From: Branchinecta lynchi
Lineage: Eukaryota > Arthropoda > Branchiopoda > Anostraca > Branchinectidae
Direction: 5' to 3'
NCBI GenBank assembly: GCA_023053575.1
Contig: JAKZAP010000012.1
Location: 2,542,230-2,606,229, forward strand
DNA: 64,000 nucleotides
Positions 44,600 through 56,186 of this stretch are shown piece by piece (position 1 is the first letter of the stretch; each line of letters starts with the position of its first letter). A program made the position numbers and the translations under genes. The notes below the pieces were generated by a model. It saw only the letters and a program-made list of their open reading frames with translations, ran no database searches and was not told where the DNA came from.

Positions 44600-45457
44600 G
44601 CACCTTTTATGTGCATGACCAAAAGCGCAAAGCCAGGCGCGCCTTTAGGGAAGATTAGGCCCCCCCCCTACCCCCGCGTTTCTACTTCCTTGGTGAAGTT
44701 TTTCGACGCTAAATATGTTTTAAAATGTTAAGCAATGACTTTACTTTAACTAAGCTATATTCCAAAACTACTTCAAATATTTATTGAAACGGGTGCCAAT
44801 CACGCAAATACTCAAAGTTCGGCAGAAATCTGTGAGTGTTTGTTTCAAAATCAACGATCATCGTTCCTCCTTTGTGGAATCCGTCACATCCAGATCCTCT
44901 TTGGTGTCTTCAAGACCTAATTTGAATTTTCACTCCAAAGCACTCTGGTCTGATGGCTTTCCCTCGGAAGAAAGTTGATAGAATCGCGTCTAATCAATTA
45001 GGCTTTTAATCAGATTTGATTCTCTCGTCTCTAACGAGCTGATTTGAGTTTCGGAGAAGACAGGCCACTAGAGATCACAAGTTAAAACTATTTTAAGCTG
45101 TTTTTTGGCAGTTTGGCCACGAGAAGACGTTGTTCTTGAAGAATATCCTGGGCGCTAAGTGGTAGCTTTCCGCCTGAGAGTTTGTAAGAGTAGTAATCCC
45201 GCCGACAGAAAATTAGGGTCTGGAGATTGCTACAGGGGATTCCTAGCTGCCAGCCTTTTCTGCACCGTCATCACCAACCTAGAAGGATGGATTTTGTCCG
45301 TCGAAGAAATCCAGGAGGACCGATTAAATCCATAATGCTCTGTTCGAGTCGCTTCTTGTGGTGCCATATTTTTCGGCTATATCTTCCCAAACTAAAATGT
45401 ATTAAAGGACTAAACAGTTGCCAAAAAGTGTTGAAATCTACAAAATTAAGCTAACTA
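44600..45457. other. Unassigned, one exon-like frame
   Basis: An open frame without ATG runs from about 45162 to a TAA near 45332 (+) and reads like coding sequence (for example LEGWILSVEEIQEDRL), but no convincing splice sites were found. The remainder is unrecognised. Confidence 0.3.
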
Positions 45458-45618
45458 CACTGTAAAAAAAAAAATATGCTAATAGGACTAGCCTTGTCTG
45501 CATTGAGCTAAGATTATCTCTGATTCGGATTAATCTTATCCCCGTAGAGAAAAGATTAATCTCAGTAGCAAATACTGCAGGTAACTTCAATCCTTATTCG
45601 GAGAAACTTTTTACAGTG
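45458..45618. mobile_element. M-family MITE, copy 2
   Basis: It starts CACTGTAAAAA and ends CTTTTTACAGTG, 161 bp, uninterrupted. It shares GCAAATACTGCAG and GATTAATCTTATC with the copy at 4.5 kb. TA is on the left; the right flank is CA. Confidence 0.75.
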
Positions 45619-45766
45619 CAGTACGTTTAGCAACACCTAATAATAATAAACTTGCTAATAAAATTTCCTATCGGCGAAGAATAAGGAGAATAATAAGGAG
45701 AAACTTGCTAATAATATTGTAGAATCTCTTATCGAGAAAGCGACAAGAGATTATGTTTAGCCGGGC

Positions 45767-45994
45767 ATGTTTCAATATGTTACCCTTTTGGATGTTTCCT
45801 CATCGCTTTAAAAATCGTGGACAACAGGGCCCAACCAGCGCAAGACGTCGTCCACTGCTTCCTGACCGAAGATTGAAAATTAAGTGTCTTTTTCTGTGTC
45901 TTTATGTGTTTTGTTTATTTTGTTTATTTTCTTTATTTATTCCTCCTATTCAAAATGGCGGGTCAAAAATAAATTACTTACTTACTTACTTACT
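45767..45994 (+). mobile_element. LINE 3' end, 5'-truncated, (CTTA)n tail
   Basis: It shares TTTGGATGTTTCCTCATCGC, GGGCCCAACCAGC and ATTAAGTGTCTTTTTCTGTG with the copy at 15.8-16.0 kb, ending in ATTACTTACTTACTTACTT. A short repeat of the same tail follows at 46155-46200. Confidence 0.75.
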
Positions 45995-46231
45995 GGATGT
46001 TTGTCTTAGAAGCTTAAAGGACTCGTCGTACTTACTGAATAAATTACGTTCCTAGTTTTAAAATGCAGAAGTTAGCGATACAAATATATAACAGTGTTGC
46101 CGCTCCAAGAATTCTGGTTCACTTTGTTGCAGGATCCTATAACATTTTTGGCATAATAATAAATTACTTACTAAATAAATTACTTACTTACTTAATACAA
46201 AGAGCTGATTTTGATGCAAATTCGTTCAAAC

Positions 46232-46405
46232 AGTAGCTTAATTCTAAAACTAAATTCAGAAAAACTTAATTCTAAACTTAACTTAATTTAAACTAAAAAC
46301 TTCATTCTAAACTTAATTAATATCAACTAAACTTAATTCTAAACTTAACTTAACTTAAACTAAGCTTTGAAACTTAATTCTAAAACTTCTATTCTAAAAC
46401 CAAAG
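46232..46405. repeat. ACTTAATTCTAA-type simple repeat
   Basis: Imperfect iteration of AAACTTAATTCTAA and AACTTAACTTAA. Confidence 0.8.
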
Positions 46406-47098
46406 CCAGTCACAGCCCGTAATGCTGTATGGCCAGGCGGAGAGTTATCTTCAATTGTGCAAAGTTATCTTCAATTGCCCAGGACCTTCACGTTTCTGCT
46501 CTTGGCCATTTCTCTGCATTCCATCTTTTTAATGTTTATTTTTGTATCTTGTGCATCTACTACATTATTGAAAGCTCGGTGTATTTTTTCCTTTTATTTG
46601 TCTGTACTGCACTATTTTGCTCTTCTGAAGTGCGTACATAAAATTTCATCATCATGATCATCAGAATACATTCGACCATGGAGCCCCTATACTCTATATG
46701 ACTCCAAAACACGCAAGTGATTCTCAGGAAGAAGGAGTAAACGTGTCCGTAACGACTCAAACTCAATGACTCAAATCCTGAGTCAGCGCAGCTGTGACAC
46801 CGTTTCTTCCGTTCATCCCCAGGTACTCGGAGATTCTGCATCGGAAGGGAGAGATAGTCATCAAGTGTATTATGGCCAAGTTTTAGCGTCTTAAGTTATG
46901 CTTTTTCACGCATTATTGTCTATTTCTGAACTTTTAGTTGATTACTATTTTCCGCCCTTATGTTTTGCCTCAACTCGAAAAAAAAAATAACCCACCTCTA
47001 ATTCTAATTATTTGACCTCGAGGCAAGAAAAGATTAAAAAAAGAAACCCATACCTTCAGCCCATGCTGACTGGCGAGCGCATCATATGTGACTGCTCT
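46406..47098. other. Unassigned sequence
   Basis: TTCATCATCATGATCATCAG at 46647-46666 could be a retroposon tail. No gene recognised. Confidence 0.35.
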
Positions 47099-47440
47099 CA
47101 ACTCGCACTATTTACTCTCAAACCTACAGTATTTTAAAATATTGGAATAACTTCAAACTAGGCTGTGGTTTCAGCAAATGACCCCAAGTTGGCTTTTTTA
47201 AGCCATTTCCAAGACCCATTGACTCACAGCGAAAACAGGAAAACAATTTACATAACCGGTTTTTCTGATGTCGACAGCGTGATACACATCGGAGGTAGCA
47301 AAACACGACAAGTGAGAAAAACAGCGTGGTTCTGTGACAGAGATGAGAATATACCGTGCGAAACTGGGGTCTCCGGGCTTAGAAATATATGTAGTGATTG
47401 CGAAGTAAGTTGCGTTATTATTATAAGTAAAACAGGTCCT
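47099..47440 (+). mobile_element. X-family element, copy 5
   Basis: It aligns end to end with 55307-55676 (CTATTTACTC, ATAACCGGTTTTTCTGATG, GACAGCGTGATACAC, GTCTCCGGGCTTAGAAATAT) and ends AGGTCCT before TTAA (47441-47444). The left TTAA is lost. The 152-codon frame here is chance. Confidence 0.75.
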
Positions 47441-47754
47441 TTAAGGGCGATTCTGGCAATCTTCCGATACACTTTCCGAAAAGCAAAGCGAGAATCCGCC
47501 GAGCGCAAGAGCAAACGGAAAGTCGTTGCGCCTAAATTGCACATTTCCAGCTTTTCCATGACTTGCCAAAATCACTTTCCACTCGCGAAGTGGATTCACT
47601 TTTCAAGTGCTGGCGGAAACTAGTGGAGCGCGAGAACAGCTCCGGAAAGTGAAGCGAGTCTTAGCCGGTGGATAAGCTCGCGATGCTTTCCAGACCGCCA
47701 TAATTTGCAATATTTTGGCTGTTCTCTGCCAGGGTCCTGTTGAGGCTGGAATAG

Positions 47755-48016
47755 CTGCGTTCGTTGCACTCCGGGCTGCCTCTGGTGCTTTGTCACCAGT
47801 GTCGGGTTCGCGTTTTTTGGCTCACCGGTGAACTTGCTAACTCCTGGATAAAGCCGGGCTCGGGGGCAGGTTCTGGTTAGTCCGCACTGGTGAGGTAAAC
47901 AGGACACCGGTTAGTACAAAAACGGGTTATTAGACCGGTGAGTAGTCACCGGTGGATGCAAAAACGGCTTATAAGAAAAACCACACCGTCGAGAACTCCC
48001 GCGACAGTGAACGCAG
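47755..48016 (+). mobile_element. V-family MITE, copy 2
   Basis: The ends are CTGCGTTC/GAACGCAG. Inverse copy at 43.3 kb. It contains CACCGGTG, GACCGGTG and TCACCGGTGG palindromes. Confidence 0.75.
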
Positions 48017-49160
48017 CTTCTGAAATCTAGTCGTATACATTTGATTTGCACTCTACCTAGCGTTTCGAACGAACGTCATTCCCCTACGTTATCCCTGAAG
48101 TTCGACAGCCTGACGACGACCCTTGCCAGGAAGGACGGAAATATTGCTGCCGTATCATCCTAGCTGACGTATCTGTTTTATGCATTGTTTGAATATTTGT
48201 TTCCCAGTCAGCATGTGCTAGCTGGCATATTATTTGTGGGCTTTTGGATCCACGGATCTCAGCTAAAACCGTTTTAGCCCTGAAGATCGACCGAAGCGTT
48301 GCTTAGTTTTGCTGAACCTCCCAACGGAGAAGTGGTCGCATATTATCTACTCTTTCTGAGAGAACGAGCAAATTCGATTTTTTTTTCTTCCAATATTGTG
48401 ATTGATTGGTTTCAAACCAAGCTCGATAGATAGAAACTGAATCCATGGTTTGCTGTTTTGAAAGCTGAACCGCAATAGCCCTTCGTTTTCCTATTTGGAT
48501 ATTACCCAACCAGAATATTTCGCAAATAATCTGACTTACTACAACTCTTGAAAGTGGAATCCCTCTGAACTTCGCTCTCTCGTGCTCAGCTGTTGCTGTC
48601 ACATAGGCCAATCTAAATTTGGACCCGAGTGGGAATTGAGTGCCAGTATGTCATACTTGTTGAGACCAGGTGCAAGCTAGGTCAAGGGGACTCGTGAGAA
48701 TGCGAGAAGGAGCTGGCGCGATGTTGCCAATCGACCGTTACTGCGTCGTGGTGTCGGCCTCGTGAAAACGCGTTATTTCGGCGGTATCCTCGAACTAAAA
48801 TGCGTTACGGTATGCCAGAATTTCTGGTAGAGTAGAGGTGTGTCAAAAATCTCATTTTTCGTATGAACTTGGCGTTTCTGAAGCGGCGGACCTCGTTTGT
48901 TCTTTCAATTTGAATCCTGTAAAACCTGCCGTAACTGCGAGAAAATACGGGCTAGATAGGGCATTTGTGGCGCCTTCGGCTGCTTCGACTTTAAGCTTTC
49001 AACTTCGGCGTTACATCGCAGTAAGTTATAGAAAACAGCTATTTTCTGGGGGAAACCGATCCGTTATGCGGGTTCTGGCCTTTCGCTGTTCTCATCTTAA
49101 AAAATATATCCTTCTGTATTATGAACTAGAATTCACCAATGCTGAAATTCCCTTCTTGTC
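48017..49160. other. Unassigned sequence
   Basis: A 140-codon frame at 48838-49260 (+) has no recognised motif, and its end overlaps an inverted repeat. Nothing else was identified. Confidence 0.35.
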
Positions 49161-49244
49161 ATTTCGCGGTATAATTGTTGTCTGCGATAGAATCAAGATA
49201 ATATGCGGTATTTGCCTAAGAATAGCTGTATTATACCGCGAAAT
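49161..49244. repeat. 15-bp perfect inverted repeat
   Basis: ATTTCGCGGTATAAT at 49161-49175 is matched by its exact inverse at 49230-49244, with a 54-bp spacer. Type unknown; possibly the ends of a very small fold-back element. Confidence 0.7.
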
Positions 49245-49917
49245 ACGGGATAAGTGGTAACACTAGACTGGACAACTAAAACTCGAGTCCTTTCATGTGG
49301 GAGTCCCTGGGAAACGGCGAGCGTGCGCTTCGAGTCTCCCCCTCATTATTGTGGCGTTTTGGAGCCAATGTCAAAGGTGAATAATGCTTTGCTGCTTGTG
49401 TTTCCAATATCTTAAAGAACAGCTCTTACTAGAAATGATCTTTGCCCTATGAAAAGGATTTTTTTAAAATACCATAACTTTCCCCCTGAAGTTAGCGATT
49501 TTCTTGTTAGCGCTTGTCGACACTATCCAGCCTACCTGCTCTCCGACGCGGTGGCTGGGAGCAAAACTTTTGAAAAGTGGACGCGCCGTGTTTAAAAAGT
49601 TGGAAAACTCATAATCTTATGTGTGAAAGAGTTGTCAGCGGATAGTGAAGCTTCCGGCAAACTTTGCGGTGTGTGACGGGCCGAACTCCGCATGGCTGAA
49701 AAAGCGCTAAAAATTTGTAGGAACAAAACGAAACTATGGAAAAGGTAAGGATTTTAGAAGCTTTTAATTCCACAAGGGCGCTAGGTATATTGCACAAGGC
49801 AGAATAAGCAAGAGGGATTCTTTAACCGAAAAGGTCTGAGAGACGATAGTTCAGCTAGGCTACCTATCACTTACTCAGTTCATAGGATTGCATTTCGGAT
49901 AAGAACACGATACTTTT

Positions 49918-50403
49918 GAGATCCCAAAAGGTTAAGTGACGGGATACCTATGACTTAAGGCGTGTTCTCGCCGTTCCCCGAGGACTCCATTTGAGGAGTC
50001 CCCGCGTTTTTGTTTGTCCCGGGGACTCACTCCCCGTATTCTCGCGAGTCCCCACGGACGGGGAATGCTCCGATTATCATCACCATCATCAACAAGGACT
50101 CCCTTTCAGATTCGGAGGGGAATCAATTTTTGCTGGTGATGGTGCAATGTAAAATTAGTTAAAAACAGTCAGAATGAACAAAACCAAAAATAAAATGGAT
50201 TGCGACTAATTTCGTCAACTGCGTATTACTTTTTCGAATAAAATCCATTTGGAAGCATTCCCAGTGTTCTCGCTGATTCTGTACGCGGAGTCCGCGTGGA
50301 GTGACTCCCTTTATTCTCGCCGATCCTTTCGATTCCCCGAGGAGTCCTCGGGGAACGGCGAGAATACGCCTTTAGTAAAAGTTGTTCGTCCTTCTGCCAG
50401 CAC
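49918..50403 (+). mobile_element. S-family 5' fragment split by an N element
   Basis: GAGATCCCAAAAGGTTAAG ... GGGATACCTATGAC resumes after the N insertion as GTAAAAGTTGTTCGTC, the order found at other S starts. Confidence 0.75.
49958..50372. mobile_element. N MITE with 31-bp inverted ends and TTA target duplication
   Basis: It begins AGGCGTGTTCTCGCCGTTCC and its right end is the inverse of the same sequence over 31 bp with one mismatch. TTA lies on both sides (49955-49957, 50373-50375). A 3-bp TTA/TWA duplication is characteristic of PIF/Harbinger transposons. It is 415 bp, non-coding. Confidence 0.88.
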
Positions 50404-50821
50404 CATAAGTCTCGAATGGGTTGAATTATTTTGTTCAAACTTGTTGTTGTGATCCATTAGTGCTGTGAACTAACCAGCCACTCCTACAGATGAAATGAGC
50501 GCAGAAATACTCTTTCAAACAAATTTGGAACTAAGATAATTTGTTGTCCCCAGATGGCCCATCTATTCCCCCCTCCCCTCCCGGCTTCCGTGCGTCGGTC
50601 CGAGAGGAATACTGGCAATCAGTTTTCTCCATATTCTGCTAATTCTTCTGCCCAATTTTACGTAGTTTCATCCCAAATTAGTTAATTTGTTTCGCGTCTG
50701 TGTATTTCGTAAATTTGTATCCCTCTTCTAGCTTTTATCTATTTGAATTAAACTTGATTGATTGATCGAAGAAAAAAACAAGAAGCGAAAGCCTCCTTTC
50801 TTGCGTCCCGTTTGGTTGAAG

Positions 50822-51114
50822 CACTGTAAAAAGTCTCTCCTTTATCGGAATTTAGCAGTTGCACGTCACCGATTTTCAGAGATTTTTATTCCTAATTCGG
50901 AGAATTCGAATCCGAATTAGGAGAGTTACATTCCGATGCAACATAAAAACGCTAGAATGCAAAAACTGCAATATACTCTGCAGTATTTTCCTGAATCGGA
51001 TTATAACTCTCCAAATTGGTGGGATTATAATTCTCCAAATTAGGAATAAAAATGTCCAAAATCGGTGACGCATACAACTACTAAAGTCCGATAAAGGAGA
51101 GACTTTTTACAGTG
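50822..51114. mobile_element. M-family MITE, copy 3, with 28-bp perfect inverted ends
   Basis: CACTGTAAAAAGTCTCTCCT at the left continues for 28 bp as an exact inverse of the right end. Internal repeats of CTAATTCGGAGA and TCTCCAAATT make it almost entirely self-complementary. No clear target duplication. Confidence 0.85.
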
Positions 51115-51190
51115 GGGTTTGAGAGAGTTGCAGCCACTTTACGCTCCAAATGGCTTGATCGATTGAAGGTATAAGTTAGCATTCTCTAGG

Positions 51191-52244
51191 AACAAGACCA
51201 TAGGTTTCGATGGGATCCCAAAAATTCAATATTTGATCCAGACAACTGGGTCCTGTCTTCGCCAGATCCAGTTCCTATTAAAATTCAGAAACAGATTAAG
51301 GCCAAATAGCTAATCATCTGAGAAAACCAAGTTCAGGTATTCGATTAAGCATGTGCGTGTGTACCCCTGTAAGTCATATCTGTTTTGACGAAAAGTTCAT
51401 GCCACTTCTGCCAATTTCCCGGTTTCGGCAGAACTCCGGAACTACTTGTCCGGCGAAAAAAGAAAGCTCAAAAACAAACTCAAGGTATCTTCTTTCCCCA
51501 ATTATGTACATCTCCGAGTCCAGCCGGATTCCGGTCGAACTATATCTCCGGTAAAAAATGATTGTCACACACGAATTCGGCATCTCTTCTTGCCCCTAAA
51601 TCGGATATCTAATCAACTACAAATAAAACTTTGACTTTTAACAATTTTCCGGTTTGAGCCGGATTCTGGGCGAACTACATGTCCGAGTAGAAAATTATTT
51701 TCACATAATTGTTCAGTATGTTTTCTTGCCTTGAATCAAACATTTCATCAACTCCAAACAAAACTTTTAATTTTAACAAACTTTCCGGTTTGGGCCGGAT
51801 TCCGGGCGAACTATTTGTCCGTCGAGAAAACAGTTTTCACCATCGTGTTCAGCGTGTCTTCCTACCTCTGAATCGAACATCTAATCAACTTCAAATAAAA
51901 CTTTTACTTTTAACAAGCTTTCCGGATTCCGGGTGAACTACTTGGCGTTTTCTACTTGTGGTTTTCAGCGTCGTGTTCTTCATGTCTTCTTACCCCATAA
52001 TCGACTATCACATTAGCTGTTTCAAAATATTTTGTTTGCCCCTTAATTTAAACCCCCTCCCCCACCCCTAAATGTAGGGCTACAAAGCCCATCTACGAAC
52101 TTGACTTGTCCGATGACCCAACTAACCCTTACACCAAGTTTCATCAAAATATCTCATTCCCTTCGAGAGTTATCGTGCTTACAGACGGACAACTTTTGCG
52201 ATGTCATAGGTATCCCTCAACTTACGTTTTGGGATCCCAAAAAG
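51191..52244 (-). mobile_element. S-family element, copy 6
   Basis: In reverse it starts AACAAGACCATAGG and ends CTTACGTTTTGGGATCCC, with about six 136-bp units. Confidence 0.82.
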
Positions 52245-52518
52245 GTGACCTTCCCGCAATGGCTTTCTTGGTGTTTTTGGGTGGGTTTTTTTTTGCCTGG
52301 AGTTCGTGGAAAGCAGTTTATGAATATTTTATTGTAATCTATTTAATAGCCTGTGGAAGCACTCGCGCCGAAGAAGAAAGTTTACTTGTCTTTCTTGTAG
52401 GAAGCACTTGAATTTCCCTGCTCTTTGTTTTGCGTACTAGAAAAGTTTAAGTATTTGAATTGAATTGAGTGTATATAAATTTTATGAACGTCTGTTGCCG
52501 CGAAAAATGTACAAGTAC

Positions 52519-52852
52519 CAGAGGCGTCACGACTGGGGGGGGGGACGCCCCCCCCCCCCCTTCCTCCAATGTTGTCGGCCAGTCGGTAAAAAATTATTGA
52601 GTCGGCACGGAGCGCCGCCATTTTTTGTCAAAACAGTTGATTTTTTTCATGAAAACATTCGTTTTTCTGAAAATTGGTCGATTTTTCGTAAAAATAGCCA
52701 GTTTTTCTGAAAAACTGTCGATTTGTTTCAAAACTGTCATTTTTTGTTGTTTAAAACAGTCGTTTTTTCTGCAGAAACAGTCGGTAAAAATTACAAGCCA
52801 GTCGGTAAATGCCTCGTCCCCCGCCCAAACATTTTGGCTAGTAACGCCTCTG
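52519..52852 (+). mobile_element. W-family hAT-like MITE, uninterrupted copy
   Basis: CAGAGGCGTCACGACTGG starts it and GTAACGCCTCTG ends it; flanks ACAAGTAC and CTAAGTAC agree at 6 of 8 positions. It preserves the sequence into which S inserted at 13.04 kb. Confidence 0.82.
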
Positions 52853-53299
52853 CTAAGTACAATAAGGGGCAGATTATTAAAAAATTAAAAACAAAAAAGG
52901 GAAAAGCAACGAAATACGGTTTAATACGAATACATAATAGCCTACAACGGACCCGATAAACTCAACATTCATCTATAAAGTATAATTTCCAGTTTAATAC
53001 GGTCTCTGTAGCGTCACACAAGGGTAATCTAGAGTCCGGAACATATTTTGAAATGCTATAGCTTTATCATATATATTATATTTATAACCTATAGCCGGGT
53101 CTATCGGACCAGATCTTCTGATCACATACTGGATATTCTTTAACGTATTATCCAAGAATCAGCTCGATAACACTAGCCCTGATGCTATTTTGGATTAACA
53201 TGAACAATATTTACCTTTTGCCTACTTCTACACTTATTTGTTCATATGCAGCCCTTCCAATTTGTTGAATTGCTTTTAGTGTATGCTGCAGACTAACGA
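52853..53299. other. Unassigned sequence
   Basis: AT-rich; nothing recognised. Confidence 0.35.
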
Positions 53300-53305
53300 A
53301 ACGGA

Positions 53306-53623
53306 AGTCTTTTGAGGCTCTTCGGGATTCTCATCTCAAAGAGCCGCTTTGGTCCGATTAGCAGGGTTATAATTTTGTGCCGTGCTTGTGTTTTGCTGCC
53401 TTCGATGTGTATCACAATGTCGACGGTTGTCTGCGAGAAATTTTTCCATCAGAAAAACCGGTTATGTGATAGTCCCCCTGTTTTCGGTATTAGTCAACAG
53501 GTCTCAGAAAAGGCTTAAAACAGCCAAAACCGTTGGTTATTTGTTCGAACCACACCCTAGTTTTAAAGTTTTCAAATATTTTAAGATACTGTAAGTTGAA
53601 GAGTAAATAGTGCGAGGGGTCCT
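53306..53623 (-). mobile_element. X-family element, copy 6, truncated
   Basis: Inverse of other X copies (CAGAAAAACCGGTTATGTGA, ATACTGTAAGTTGAAGAG, AAATAGTGCGAGG), ending before TTAA (53624-53627). The other terminus is missing. Confidence 0.7.
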
Positions 53624-53929
53624 TTAAGGGTCAATAAAAAAATCTTGTGAGAGTAACACCAATGAAGATATGGACCTGCTGCTAGAAAAAAGGAAGTAAT
53701 TACTCAGGTTCATCATTGTTCCAATGAGATCCTAACTTGGGAACTTGGTTCCAAGGAAGGTAAACCCCAAAACATCAGGTGAGGGTAAAATCACACATGA
53801 GTACGTAGACCGCCCCAAGTGGGACTGTGAGTGGGCTGTAAAATGTATCCAAAATTCGCACAGGCCTTCTACAGCGCCTAAGCTATCTGGTTTATTTGTC
53901 ACCGTAAAATCTCGTGTATAAGTTCCAAC

Positions 53930-54020
53930 ATCACATATTGACAAATAAGGCAGTTGATGATGAATTCACGAACATCCTGGTACATTCCTTTCCAGTAGAA
54001 TTTCTTCCAAAGTATCATTT
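53930..54020 (-). pseudogene. Ty3/gypsy-type integrase zinc-finger remnant
   Basis: The minus strand reads WKKFYWKGMYQDVREFI followed by INCLICQ. The order YW-x-x-M-x-x-D-V-x-x-(F/Y)-(I/V)-x-x-C-x-x-CQ is the second half of the H2C2 zinc-binding domain of LTR-retrotransposon integrases. The upstream His pair is not seen and the frame is lost just after CQ. No LTRs were found. It is a short but distinctive remnant. Confidence 0.6.
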
Positions 54021-54427
54021 TTTTTTGAAGGGGCCTATTTTGTATTCAAATAATTAGTTATAAAAATTCAGTTTGTAAATAAGGTTGTCAGTATATTCAG
54101 GTGTAATGAGGGTTGTAAGTTCAAGTTCAGTAAGGATCAATGTAAATATTAAGTAGTTTCGGAAATTTGTTAAATATGTAAAATGTAAATAAGTTTCCGT
54201 GCTGAGTGTAACTTGGGATTTTGAGTTTAGTTCGTATCCAGACTTTGTAGCGAATATTGAAAATAAAGTAGTGTTAGTCTGTCCATGTTTCTATGACACA
54301 TATAAACGATCTGTTATTTGACATGGGGATGTGAATTGTATGGATCATTTTGTCTCGAGGAGATCATGTTCCTATAGTCCATCACTAACTCGCGGTTGTA
54401 GTGGTTTGTGAACTTTTATCACAAACC

Positions 54428-54501
54428 ACTTGATATTTCAATTGGTTAGCGCACTGGTAGATGCAGTCGAAGGTTGAGGGTTCAAATCTTGCTCGAGGAG
54501 T
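54428..54501 (+). pseudogene. Decayed tRNA-like sequence in a tRNA-associated repeat
   Basis: CAATTGGTTAGCGC and GGTTCAAATCTTGC resemble the D and T arms, and GACATGGGGATGTGAA about 105 bp upstream matches the repeat around the tRNA-Thr genes. The anticodon stem is only partly paired and box A is damaged. Confidence 0.55.
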
Positions 54502-54509
54502 ATTTGGTT

Positions 54510-54971
54510 TTTCAGTTCACCTCTACTGTTTATTCTGACGTTTATACTATGCAGTGTCGCTCTCGCCACTTCTACCGCCTGCTCCGTAGACTGTGTTACT
54601 GCCTTAATCCGCCAATGATTGAAATAATTGCAGACATTGGTTAAATTGCCATTCATTGCAAATAAATTGCAGACATTTGTTAAAGAATAGTTTTCTTTTA
54701 GTTTTCAGATTCAAATCCAAATTCCCTTTATTTCTCCAAAAATTCTTCATTGCGAAAAATAGCATAGGAAAATGTCAATAAAAATGCACTAACGTACAAG
54801 TACATACTAAATTATTACTTTACATAAACTTCATGCAATATAAATTTTGGTTTGTTAATTTGGTCCATACTAAAATATTTCTAATATTATATACAATTTG
54901 TTTCTTTTACAATACTATTCAATCATCGGATCAAATACTTATGGCTTAGTTTATTTTCAAATATGTGATGT
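54510..54971. other. Unassigned AT-rich sequence
   Basis: Nothing recognised. Confidence 0.35.
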
Positions 54972-54975
54972 TTAA

Positions 54976-55302
54976 AGCTTAACTGAAAAGCCAAGTTACT
55001 TTTATATCATTTAACAACAATACACTGCATTGTTTGAAATGTATTGACTTATTTTTTATTTTCACTGTTTGCACTAGTATGACGAATCTCAAGACAAACG
55101 CGGTTTTTCAGTGGCCAGTGGTCGGCTTGTGAAAGGTACGTCACAGAGTGAACACTTATTTTCCGGAACTCGTTTTCAGCCACAGGTATAAATCGCATAA
55201 AGGTTCCACAGATCCGACAGGGAATCCCGCTATACGAAAATGTAATGTTCGTGAATCGTGGAGCAACGAAGTAAAGCATTTTCGTCGGGTCTTCAAGCCT
55301 AT
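54976..55302 (+). mobile_element. Q-family element, copy 2
   Basis: TTAA (54972-54975), then AGCTTAACTGAAAAG; it ends GGGTCTTCAAGCCTAT at TTAA (55303-55306), which is also the left TTAA of the next X element. Confidence 0.8.
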
Positions 55303-55306
55303 TTAA

Positions 55307-55676
55307 AGGACCGCTCGCGCTATTTACTCTTCAACTAACAGTATCTTAAAATATCTGAATACTTTAAAACTATGCTGTGCTTTCAACAAATAGCCCACGA
55401 TTTTTGTTGTTTAAGCCTTTTCCGAGACCCGTTGACTTGTGCGAAATAAGGGAAACAATATAAATAACCGGTTTTTCTGATGGGAAAACTGCTCGCAGAC
55501 AATGACAGCGTGATACACGTCGAAGGTAGCAAAACACGGCAAGTGAGAAAATCAGCGTGTTTTTTTTTTTTAGACCGGTTAGAATGTGCCTGACCGAATT
55601 GGTGTCTCCGGGCTTAGAAATATATGGAGTAGTTATGGAAGTAGGTTGCATTAGTCTTATAGGTAAGACAGGTCCT
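55307..55676 (+). mobile_element. X-family element, copy 7, complete
   Basis: It runs from AGGACCGCTCGCGC to GACAGGTCCT between TTAA (55303-55306) and TTAA (55677-55680). The ends AGGACC/GGTCCT are short inverted repeats. 370 bp. It is the reference copy for the family. Confidence 0.85.
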
Positions 55677-55972
55677 TTAAGTGAATAAGTGATGGGTAAC
55701 TAAATTGCCCATTCGGTTCAACTTTAATATCACGATTGCACAAACTAATTGATTGGATTGAAATAGTTTTGAAACTTTTCATCCTGTTGACACTTGGATT
55801 TAGTGTTAACAGTCACCTTTGTCTGATTGTATGTGTAGGGAAAGAAGATATTGTTGTTGAAAATCATTTGTCCTTATGGCGAAAGTCCTGATTCTGTATA
55901 GAACGTGCTCTTTCGTTCGTTCACATTGAGAAACATTGGAAGGAATTCCTGTAGTCATCTTTTTCTTCTAAG

Positions 55973-56154
55973 ATGACAATTTCCTGGGAAATAGTCCCAT
56001 TGGGACTCTCGAAAGACTGTTGCCATTGCGGGACGCTTCAGAATTGTTTCCTCTCGGCTATTCTTGAGGGTATTTTGATAGAGAGAAATCTGGATCTGGC
56101 ATTATGGACTATATTGCTGAATGTGCATTTTTCGATCTTGTTGAGCTGGAAAAC
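55973..56154 (+). CDS. Candidate exon 1 of an unidentified gene
   Basis: An acceptor with a good pyrimidine tract (CATCTTTTTCTTCTAAG) ends at 55972. The phase-0 frame from there is open for 60 codons and is strongly helical and hydrophobic (for example LQNCFLSAILEGILIERN). The proposed donor at 56155 (GTGATT) is weak. With it the exon ends in phase 2, which fits the next candidate exon. A second frame is also nearly open (one TGA) to a TAA at 56180, so the choice of frame is not certain. No family recognised; HEAT-like helices are possible. Confidence 0.3.
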
Positions 56155-56186
56155 GTGATTGGGACGAAAAGCATTGTCGTTTAAAG

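Noticed and set aside
45278..45318. Short likeness of LEGWIL plus following bases to the Y14/RBM8A RNA-binding protein
   Set aside because: The match covers only about ten residues and is not continued on either side.
47165..47623. 152-codon plus-strand frame
   Set aside because: Most of it is an X-family MITE; the equivalent frame is closed in the copy at 55.3 kb.
48838..49260. 140-codon plus-strand frame, one of the longest outside known repeats
   Set aside because: No motif, no splice sites, and its end overlaps a perfect inverted repeat.
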